This document shows positions 1-9,200 of a stretch of 20,405 nucleotides of DNA, in pieces. Where the stretch lies: IMG/VR virus record IMGVR_UViG_3300010354_000879, positions 1 to 20,405 of that record; one strand, 5' to 3'. This DNA comes from a virus. The position numbers were made by a program, and so were the translations under genes. Within the stretch, counting starts at the first letter, position 1. The number at the start of each line of letters is the position of its first letter. The notes beneath the pieces were generated by a model, which made no database searches, had not been told where the DNA came from, and saw only the letters and a list, made by a program, of their open reading frames with translations.

Positions 1-1
1 G

Positions 2-169
2 CAAATTGAGAAGCAAAAAATGCTTCGTGAGATATCAAATGACGATTTGACTCCAAAAAAACATGATTTTTTTCATCAAAATGAAATTCATGAAAAAATT
101 CGCAATGATGACGATTATGATGACTGGGAATATGGAACAGAACCTCTCTACGAATCAAAAAATCTATAA
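2..169 (+). CDS. C-terminal end of an unidentified protein (5' partial)
   Basis: A reading frame open from the window edge runs 55 codons to TAA at 167-169. The visible part is strongly charged: a lysine/glutamate-rich start, then an acidic stretch (NDDDYDDWEYGTEPLYES) at the very end. No domain can be recognised. It lies directly upstream of gp25 on the same strand, so it is probably another late virion or assembly gene. In related phages, hub or hub-lysozyme genes and small unknown genes are found here, but nothing in these residues decides between them. An ATG at position 20 could start a 49-residue protein, so a short complete gene cannot be excluded. Its stop codon overlaps the late-promoter motif that follows. 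Confidence 0.6.
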   Translation, partial: QIEKQKMLREISNDDLTPKKHDFFHQNEIHEKIRNDDDYDDWEYGTEPLYESKNL

Positions 170-175
170 TAAATA
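168..175 (+). promoter_or_regulatory. Candidate T4-type late promoter upstream of gp25
   Basis: AATAAATA matches the T4 late-promoter element TATAAATA in 7 of 8 positions and fits the NATAAATA form recalled for marine T4-like cyanophages. It sits about 22 bases before the gp25 ATG, which would give a very short leader. In T4 such elements are read by the host RNA polymerase with gp55, gp33 and the gp45 clamp. AT-rich DNA produces similar strings by chance. However, the only other AATAAATA I noticed in the window is also in an intergenic gap, upstream of gp8. Confidence 0.5.
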
Positions 176-197
176 AGATAGAATTAAAGTGCATTGA

Positions 198-599
198 ATG
201 CCAGTAGAGCGAATTAGTAAACAATTTAAAGATATCAGTCTGTCATTGCAGGTAAATCCTTTAAATTATGACCTAATTGACATTAAGAATGAAACTGCAA
301 TATCTCGCTCTATACAAAATCTTGTTTTTACTATACCCGGAGAAAAATTTTTCAACCAAAATCTAGGTTCTAGAATTTCTAATAGTTTGTTTGATAATAT
401 TGATGATGTTTCCGCGTCAATTATTCAAGATGAAATAAGAAATACTATAGAAAATTATGAACCTAGAGTTGATTTAATTAGTGTAGATGTTTCTCCAAAT
501 TATGATAATTATGAATTTAATGTTACAGTAAGATATTACATTATTGGAATTGATGCCTTGCCACAACAACTTACGTTTGCACTACAATCAGTACGATAA
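198..599 (+). CDS. 25: Baseplate wedge subunit gp25 (sheath initiator, TssE-like)
   Basis: The 133-residue product matches T4 gp25 in length (about 132). It carries the gp25/TssE signature: an N-terminal PGEKFF turn region (residues 47-52), a following Leu-Gly-Ser-Arg segment, and the conserved EPR core motif at residues 88-90 (NYEPRVDLISVDV). In T4-like phages and type VI secretion systems, gp25/TssE sits on the inner wedge and starts sheath polymerisation by donating a strand to the first sheath subunit. The ATG at 198 is the first start after the upstream stop and keeps the whole fold. No GGAG-type ribosome site precedes it. It is followed by gp6 with a one-base overlap (TAATG), which suggests coupled translation. 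It is probably transcribed from the late-promoter motif at 168-175. Confidence 0.93.
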   Translation: MPVERISKQFKDISLSLQVNPLNYDLIDIKNETAISRSIQNLVFTIPGEKFFNQNLGSRISNSLFDNIDDVSASIIQDEIRNTIENYEPRVDLISVDVSPNYDNYEFNVTVRYYIIGIDALPQQLTFALQSVR

Positions 600-2500
600 T
601 GTCATTAGTAAATTTTACAAATTTAGATTTTGATCAGATCAAATCTTCTATTAAAGATTATCTGAGATCTAATTCAAATTTTACTGATTATGATTTTGAA
701 GGATCTAATCTTTCAATTATAATTGATACTTTAGCATACAACACATATATTGCATCATATAATGCAAATATGGTTAGTAATGAGGTTTTTATTGATAGTG
801 CTACCTTAAGAGAAAATGTTGTCTCACTAGCAAGAAATATTGGATATGTTCCAAGATCAAGAAAATCGGCAAAATCAAATATAAGTTTCTTCGTTGAAGT
901 TCAAAACCCTTTGGTTAAAACGGTAACTTTAAAAAAAGGATCTGTTTGTAATACATCTAATTTTGGGAGATCTAGTTATGTGTTTTCTATTTTAGATGAC
1001 ATCACTGTTCCTGTAGTGAATGGAATCGCAACATTTGATGCGATAGACATTTATGAAGGGTCTTATGTTAAAAATGATTTTATCGTAAGTTCTGCCAACA
1101 GCAATCAAAGATTTATTTTAGAAAATAGTGGGGTAGATACTGAAACTTTAAATGTAACAGTTAGAGATAGTATCAATAGTACCTCGGCAAGAAAATTTGT
1201 AAACTCAAATTCAATTTTAGACGTAACTTCTTCATCTAAAGTATTTTTTATTCAAGAAATAGAAGACGAACAATATGAGTTAATATTTGGTGATGGTGTT
1301 TTTGGAGAAAAATTAAATGAAAACAATTATATTGAAGTTTCATACTTGATAGGTAATGGTTCTGAAGGAAACAATTTCTCATCATTTGGATTTTCGGGAG
1401 TTTTAGTAGATCAAAAAAATAATTCATTTTCAAAAGGTGTTTCTTTAATTACAACAAATATTTTATCTAATGGTGGAGCTGAAATAGAATCTGTGAATTC
1501 TATTAAAAATTTTGCACCTAGATTGTATTCTTCTCAAAATAGAGCTGTAACTTCATCAGATTATGAAACTCTTATTCCAAAAATTTACCCGCAAGCAGAA
1601 TCAGTAAGTGCTTTTGGTGGAGAAGATTTAGATCCACCACAATATGGAAAAGTTTTCATAACAATAAAACCTTTTTATGGATCTTTTATATCAAATGCTA
1701 TTAAAGACAACATAAAAAGTAAATTAAAAAAATATGCTGTTGCGGGAATTGTCCCAGAGATATTGGACGTAAAATATTTGTATATTGAATTAGAATCAAA
1801 TGTTTACTGCGATTTAAATTCAGTACAAAGTAATGACCTAATAAAAACAAAAATAATTGATAATATAACCAAATATGCAAACTCAGATGAGTTTAACAAA
1901 TATGGGGCTAGATTTAAATATAGTCAATATCAAAAATTAATTGATTCCACCGACTCTTCGGTTACTTCAAATATTTCAAAAGTTCAAATTCGTAGAGATT
2001 TAAATGTTTCTCTGAATCAATTCGCTCAATATGAAATTTGCTTTAAAAATCAATTTCACATTAAGAACTATGATGGATTCAATATTAAATCTTCTGGATT
2101 TAAAGTGAGTGGGATATCCCAAACTGTTTATTTTGGCGATATTCCCAGTTCAGATAAGAAAATCGGATCTATATTTTTATTCTATTTGATTTCAGAAACA
2201 GAACCAGTTGTTTCTAAGTATCAAGTTGGTTCAATAGATTATGTGAAAGGTGAAATAATAATAGATCCAATCAATATTATTTCTACGGAAAAAACACAAG
2301 GAGGAACTCCTATCATTGAAATAAGTGCCTCTCCAGAATCGAATGATGTTTTTGGTATTCAGGATCTTTATTTGGAGATAGATATTAATAAATTAATTGT
2401 GGATATTATTCCCGACAATACTGAATCGGGTTCCGATACTTCAGGAAAAAATTATATAGTATCTTCAAGTTATTCAAATAGCAATCTAGTAAGAAATTAG
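599..2500 (+). CDS. 6: Baseplate wedge subunit gp6 (baseplate J-like)
   Basis: The 633-residue product is close in length to T4 gp6 (about 660). The N-terminal region (residues 1-100) has the DYDFEGSNLSIIIDTLAYNT pattern typical of gp6/gpJ proteins. The baseplate-J-like core contains TSSDYETLIPKIYP (from about residue 318) and the strongly conserved GGEDLDPPQYGKVFITIKP beginning at residue 340. The C-terminal part carries a VGSIDYVKGEIIIDP segment typical of marine gp6 proteins. In T4, two gp6 chains join one gp7 chain as the wedge core and form the continuous ring of the inner baseplate. The start ATG overlaps the gp25 stop by one base, and no other start fits better. The gp7-like gene begins 3 bases after the stop, so gp25, gp6 and gp7 look like one translational unit. 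No frameshift or truncation is seen. Confidence 0.95.
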   Translation: MSLVNFTNLDFDQIKSSIKDYLRSNSNFTDYDFEGSNLSIIIDTLAYNTYIASYNANMVSNEVFIDSATLRENVVSLARNIGYVPRSRKSAKSNISFFVEVQNPLVKTVTLKKGSVCNTSNFGRSSYVFSILDDITVPVVNGIATFDAIDIYEGSYVKNDFIVSSANSNQRFILENSGVDTETLNVTVRDSINSTSARKFVNSNSILDVTSSSKVFFIQEIEDEQYELIFGDGVFGEKLNENNYIEVSYLIGNGSEGNNFSSFGFSGVLVDQKNNSFSKGVSLITTNILSNGGAEIESVNSIKNFAPRLYSSQNRAVTSSDYETLIPKIYPQAESVSAFGGEDLDPPQYGKVFITIKPFYGSFISNAIKDNIKSKLKKYAVAGIVPEILDVKYLYIELESNVYCDLNSVQSNDLIKTKIIDNITKYANSDEFNKYGARFKYSQYQKLIDSTDSSVTSNISKVQIRRDLNVSLNQFAQYEICFKNQFHIKNYDGFNIKSSGFKVSGISQTVYFGDIPSSDKKIGSIFLFYLISETEPVVSKYQVGSIDYVKGEIIIDPINIISTEKTQGGTPIIEISASPESNDVFGIQDLYLEIDINKLIVDIIPDNTESGSDTSGKNYIVSSSYSNSNLVRN

Positions 2501-2503
2501 TAA

Positions 2504-3288
2504 ATGGAAAATACAAGAGTTAAAATCAGTTCTATTGTAGAAAGTCAACTTCCTAGATTTGTTAGAGAGGATTATCCTTTAGTATCTGAATTATTAAAAG
2601 AATATTATAAATCTCTGGAGTCTAAAGGATCTGCTTATGACATTCTACAGAATGTAGATCAATATATTAAAATTAATAATTTAACGAATTTGGTATCAAG
2701 TACAGATTTAACATCAGATGTTGGATTTGCTGATAATGTGATTAATGTTTCTAGTACTGAAGGGTTTCCAAAAACATATGGATTAATTTCTATTGATGAT
2801 GAAATTATTCTTTATAAATCCAAAACTTCAACAACTTTTGAAGAGTGTATACGAGGATTTAGTGGAATAACTGAATATTCTACTCCAAATTCTGAGGACT
2901 TTATTTTCTCCTCCACTGAAATTCAAGAACACACTTCCACAAATTCAGACGGAACAAATAAATCAGTCACCAATCTTAGTAATCTATTTTTAACAGAATT
3001 TTTTAATAAATCCAAAAAACAGTTTTTATATGGATTTGAAAATAGAAATTTATATTCTGATATAAATCAAAATTTATTTTTAAAGCAATCTAAAGATTTT
3101 TATTCTTCAAAAGGCACGGACGGATCTTTTGAAATATTGTTTAGAGTTTTGTACGGTAAAGATGTTGAAGTAATTAGACCTGCTGATTATTTGATAAAGC
3201 CATCAGATGCAAAATACAGAGTAACAAAAAATATTGCAGTTGAATCTATTCAAGGAAATCCAGAAGATCTTATAAATCAAACAATTTT
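2504..3288 (+). other. gp7-like wedge core region within the giant protein (residues 1-262)
   Basis: This part of the giant protein should bind gp6. Visible landmarks are a predicted helix ending in LLKEYYKSLESKG (about residues 31-43), a beta insertion at about 75-160, a second helical part (LTEFFNKSKKQFLYGF), DFYSSKG at 198-204, LFRVLYGKDVEV at 212-223, and DLINQTIF near 258-262. From memory T4 gp7 has the same series of elements in its C-terminal third (a helix ending near a Tyr-Leu-Ser-Asp-Gly stretch, DFYSTKG, LFKVLYNEEVE, DLVGQTIY). In T4 this core follows a long N-terminal arm, whereas here it begins the protein. Confidence 0.7.
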
Positions 3289-6200
3289 TCAAGATGAATA
3301 TAATAATATTCCAAAATCATTTGGTACTGTAAACGACGTACAAAAAATTATAAGGAATAATAAAGAATATTATATTTTGATGGTAGATTATGATTTTAAT
3401 AAAGATGTAAATGTTTCTGGATCTGTTTTTGGTGAATTAAAAATTCACCCCAAAACAAATATTTTAGATGATGTTTCTATTAATTCAACAACGATTGTTG
3501 TAGATTCTACAATAGGATTCCCCAAAAGTGGGGAATTGATAGTAATTAGTGGAGGTACGACTTATAATATTCAATACAATGGAACAACTGTAAATGAATT
3601 TTTAAACTGCAGTGGGGTAAATGGAATTTTAAATAGAGGTTTGGAAATATGTTTAAACACCTATGCTTATGGATATTCTAATAAATCAGCAAAAAATGAT
3701 GCAGAAGAAATAAGATTTAGGATAACTGGAGTTTTATCTAAAATAGATCCTCCGAAGGATGGTGTTTATTATGAAAAAAATGATATCGGTAAGATTGTAC
3801 ATCTTGGATATAATAAAGATGATGTATTGAATACTAATTGGGTTTTTAATAGGACAATTAAGTGTGAGGTTTCCAATTTTATAGATGAAGGTGGATTTGA
3901 ATATACTATAGAAACTTTTGATAATAACGGAATATATCAAGGAGATTCGGTAGAAATAGAATACATTAATAAATCAACAGGAAAAAGGGAAGTTTCGGTA
4001 ATTGATGGATTTAATGTAACAACCCCCACAGGAAGTATACCACAAAAAAGATTTAAAATTCAAACAAATGGATTTGAAATTTCCAAAGTCTTTACAGTAA
4101 AAAAATTAATATCTAAATTTTCAAATAATTTTGTCGCAGATGTATTAAATTTATATAAAGATTTTGGTAGCGATGATTTATATGTAACTTCATCGTCTCT
4201 TCCATTTTATTCCCAAAATTTAAATTCTGAGTTTAAAGATTTAAAAGTAGTTTTAAACGGATCATTTTCTGGTGATACTTTAAAAATAGTAAATGATGGT
4301 GATAGTCACGGGTTCATAACAGGTGATGCTGTTGTATATTCTAGAACTGATTCAACAACTGATTCTAATAGTTTAGGAATACAAACTGGCGTATATTTTG
4401 TCAAAAAGGTTGATGATACTCAAATAAAAATAGCAAGAAGTAGATCTAATATAGATGCAGGAAAATTCATTAGTATTGCTTCAACATCACTAACTGATAG
4501 TATTAATTTCATTAATCCTTTAGTATTTTCAAAAGTAAATAACATTCCTTCTACTGTAGATTCTCAGAGATGCATCAAATTACTAAAAAATGCGGAAAAT
4601 GATGGAAAAAAATATGAAACAAAGAGTGGCACTACTGGAATATTAATCAATGGTGTTGAAATAAGTAATTACAAATCAAAAGATGTAGTTTATTACGGTC
4701 CAATAGAGAGTATAGATGTTATTTCTTCTGGTAAAGGATATGATATTATAAATCCACCAAAGTTAGAAATTTCATTACCAAACAATACTTCTATTGGAGC
4801 GAGTGGATATTGTTGGGTAGAGGGATCTTTAGAAAAAATAGATTTAATTGATGGTGGATTTGATTATATCGACAATCCAATAATTACAGTTTCTGGTGGT
4901 TCAGGGGAAGGTGCAGTTATTACACCCAAAATAGTAGATTATGATTACTATGTTGATTTCAATTCTTCATCATCGAATGAAAAAATAAATTTAACTACAA
5001 ATACTTTAGGTTTTTCTACTTTTCATAAGTTTAAAACCGGAGAATCAATAATATATCTTGCAGATGACACTGGAAAAATAGGTGGTTTAACAACAGAAGC
5101 AAAATATTTTGCTAAAGTTATTGATGATTATACAATAAGATTGCATAAGACATATAATGATTCTTTGGTAGGAATAAACACTATTGACATAACTTCTTTT
5201 GGTACGGGAAATCACAGATTTAGATCATCAATCAAAAAGAAAAAAATTAGTTCATTGATTGTTCTTGACCCTGGAAGTGGATATAAAAATAAAAAAGTAT
5301 CAGTTTCATCGTCAGGAATAAACACTGCAAATGATACAGTAAATGTCTATAAGCATCCATATTTAAGTGGAGAACTTATCTACTATTATGGGGGAGATAC
5401 TAATATAAGTGGGTTGAATACAGGAAAGTATATTGTTACTAAAATAAACGACACCTCATTTAAACTTTCTAATATTGGAATTGGAAGTACCTCTTTTGAT
5501 TTTTATTATCAAACAAATCAATATGTAAATTTCAAATCCACGGGAAGTGGAAATCACATTTTTAATTACGAGCCAATTGAAGTTAATATTACCGGTCAAG
5601 TTGGAGTTTATACTACTACCGGATTGACTTTTTCTGCAAAAGTTCAACCATCCTTTAGAGGTAAAATTGATTCCGCATTTGTCTATGAAGGTGGAACTGG
5701 ATATGGATCTACGGATATTATCAACTTTAATAAACAACCAAGTTATACTTTAAATTCCGGTTCAGGTGCTGTTGTATCTCCAATAATTTCTAATGGGAAA
5801 ATAGTAAGCGTAACTATAAAAGAGGGAGGTAAAGATTATAATTCTACACCAGATCTGGTAATTAGAGGATTTGGAATTGGTGCAGTTTTAACACCAATTA
5901 TAAGTAATGGAAAATTGGTTGAAGTTAAAGTATTATCTGGGGGAATTAATTACGAACAAAAAAATACCTTCATAGATGTCATTTCTTCTGGTTCTGGTTG
6001 TCAATTACAATTTGTTCCAAAAATCTGGACTATTAATAAATTTAAAAAATTAGTAGAAACTAAGAAGATATCTTCCGATGATGGTGTAATTTATGAGGGT
6101 AATAATAAAATATATGGATTACAATACACTCATTTATATGCACCAAGATCATTAAGGAAAAAAGTATACTCTGAAAATTTTGATTCTGAACTAAAGAAAT

Positions 6201-9200
6201 ATAGAAGTGATTATGAAAATGATTTTTCATCTAATACCGAAAAGTATCACTCACCTTTACTGGGTTGGGCTTATGATGGAAATCCAATATATGGACCATA
6301 TGGATACGATTCCATATCAAATAAAAGAGTTAGACAAATTCGTAGTGGATATGGAGATCCTATAGACGATCAAAATTACAGACCAGATAAAAATATTTTT
6401 CCCGCTGGTTATTTTATTGAAGATTTTGTGTTTGAAAATAATGGGGACTTAGATGAAAACAATGGTAGATTTTGCATTACTCCAGAATTTCCTAATGGAA
6501 CTTATGCTTACTTTATGACCCTTAGTGAAAGTCCTGCGGAAGAAACTAAAGGAATTTTTGCCAGAGAAAAAGAACCAAAATTCCCTTATATTATAGGAAA
6601 AAATTATAAATCAACTCCTATTAATTTTAATTTTGATTCAAAAGTAAATCAAGAAAACTTTGATTTTGTTGGAAAAAATATACTAAGGAATACTAGTTCT
6701 TATAACGTAGATAACGAAAACTCTTATTATGAATATTTTTTAAACTCTAGTGATTTTTTAACACAAAACATTAGGGTAAAAAATACTTCAAAGGGAAAAA
6801 TAGACTTCATTAAAGTAATATCAGATGGTGAAAATTATAAAGTAAATGATAAATTAATTTTTGATAATTCGAATACGGGTGGATCTTCTGCTAGTGCTAG
6901 TGTAAGTTTTATTGGCGGAAAAACAATAACTGGTATTTCACAAACTTCAACTAAAATATATGATGTAGAGATATATCCATCAACGACACTGAACAAAGTT
7001 ATAGGATTTTCTTCATCTCCTCATAATTTAAACAATGGTGATATAATTTATTTAAATTCATTGACTGAATATGATCCATCTTTACAAAAATCATTTAAAG
7101 TTGGAATAATTTCAGAAAGATTTATTTTAAATACATCTATAGGAAATACCAATGTTACTGGAATAATTACATATTTTAATATCTCTAACATTACTGATGA
7201 TAATATTAGAGAAAATGATATTTTTTCTGTTGGTTCAGAAGAGGTTAAAATATTATCGATTGATAAAAAATCGTCAAGAGTAAAAGTTTTACGAGGTCAA
7301 AATTCTACTGTTTCATCAGCACACACTGCATATTCTACATTATACCAAAAACCTAGAAAATTCTATGTTGATTTAGCAAATCAATTAAAAAATAAAAATT
7401 ATAATTTAAACAGAGAAATATATTTCAATCCATCAGAATCTTTGGGTATAGGAACTATTGTTGGAATAGGATATACAATCAATTTTTCAAATCCTGGATC
7501 AGGAATAACATCTATCATCATTCCTGAAAAATCAATTTATTTAGAAAATCATAATTTAAAAACTGGAGATGAGTTAGTTTATAAAACTAATGGAGGAAGT
7601 TCAATAATAGTTTCAAATAGTGGAATTTCTACATTTAGTTTATTGAATAATTCTAAAGTATATGTTGCTAAGATTTCCGATAATTTGATTGGAATATCCA
7701 CTATTAAAGTCGGAGTAGGTACTTCTGGTGGATTTGTAGGAATATCTCAGACTGGATCAACACTATTCTTTACAAATTCTGGATCAGGAGAGAATCATAG
7801 TTTTGTTACAAATTTTGATAATGTATCTAAAGCAAATTTAACAAAAACATCAATAACAGTATCTCTTGCTTCTACACATTCACTTGAAGTGAACGATCAA
7901 GTTGTTTTTGAAGTTTTTCCAACGACCACAAAAACAATAGAAGTTCAATATAATAATTTTCATAAAAGATTAGTAGTAGATCCAAAGTATTTTTCGACTG
8001 TTGATTTAACTAATAATTTAATACCAATACAAAATCACGGATTTATTAATGGAGAAAAATTAATTCACGTATCTTCTTCCCCCGCACAAGGATTAGAAGA
8101 TCAAGGAATATATTATGCAATAGTTTATGATTCCGACAGAATTAGACTATCGGATTCATATTATGGAGCAGTTTCAGAAAATAAATCAATCGTTGGAATT
8201 TCATCAACTTCATTTGGAACTTTATATCAAATAAATCCAAAAATAAACGTTGAAAGAAATCAAAAAGTTATATTTGATCTATCAGACTCTTCTTTATCTC
8301 AACAATCAGTGGGTGTTGGTAGAACTTCTTCGTTTGACTTAGAAATATTTTCTGATGAAGCATTTTCTACAAAATATTTCCCAATAAATTCCGATGGTTC
8401 CCCTAAAATAATTAAACTAGGTCAAGTTGGAATAGATTCTTATGCGAAACTTGAGTTTCAAATAGATTCTGATTTTCCAGACAATCTTTTTTATAAATTA
8501 ATTCCAACGGCAATAGGTAAAAATGACATCATCATAGATGATGATGTATATTCAAAAAATAAATTAGAATTTTATCCCAGCGAACTAAATGGCATTAAAA
8601 TCATTAGTGGAATAGGATCGACTTCATTCACTTTTGAAAATAAAAATGAGTTATACTTTGATTACTATTCAAATTCAAATGCTACTTTTAGATACATTAC
8701 AAACTCAGAAAATGAATCTGGTAATATTGAATCAATACAAATAAAGTCTTCAGGAAATTCTTACCAAAGACTTCCATCAATATCATCAATAACATCTTTA
8801 AATGGAAGTGGAGCTATAATCCTTCCACAAAGCAACACTATGGGAAATATAACAATTCTGGAAATAGAAGACATAGGATTTAATTATTCTGTGGATACTA
8901 CTATCAGACCTCTTGTTAAATTTCCCTCAATTTTAAGAGTTGAGCCATTGTCTTCAATAAAATCCGTAGAAATTACATCTTACGGAAAAGATTATACTAT
9001 TCTTCCGGATTTTGTAGTAATTGATGGTTTTACTAATAAAGTTGTAGAGAATATAACTTTAAATTATGGTTCTAACAATAACTTCTTAAATATTGTAAAA
9101 AATGATAACCTATATGGGGTTACTCCAAAAATTATACCAGTAAATAATTCAAACGGAGTTGGAATTAGTTCTATATCATTTAATAATACAACCAAGATAG

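Larger units (their letters stand above)
4307..8236 (+). repeat. Six dispersed copies of an H-x(4)-GD/GE beta module in the gp7-like protein
   Basis: A protein-level module recurs with the pattern His, four residues, Gly, Asp/Glu, then a hydrophobic strand, a Tyr-containing strand, a Lys-Ile/Val-x-Asp-x turn, a strand, and often a closing GxGNHxF. Copies start at about 4307 (HGFITGDAVVY), 5024 (HKFKTGESIIY), 5354 (HPYLSGELIYY), 7022 (HNLNNGDIIYL), 7550 (HNLKTGDELVY) and 8036 (HGFINGEKLIH). Closing motifs GTGNHRF, GSGNHIF and GSGENHSF mark three of them. A related copy occurs in the next gene at 11442. The copies are diverged at the DNA level, so this is old internal duplication. The fold and ligand are unknown. 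A small beta barrel is likely from the strand pattern. Confidence 0.65.

Noticed and set aside
1248-1433. Minus-strand open frame of 61 codons within gp6
   Set aside because: Lies fully opposite the well-supported gp6 frame, has low-complexity composition and no start context; a shadow of AT-rich coding DNA.
3734-5737. Minus-strand open frames at 3734-3940 and 5456-5737 within the gp7-like gene
   Set aside because: Both are opposite the continuous 2567-codon frame and their translations show no recognisable pattern.
5765-9020. A diversity-generating retroelement or CRISPR-like array behind the repeats
   Set aside because: The repeats are diverged, protein-coding and in frame, without spacers, and no reverse transcriptase or template repeat was seen in the window.
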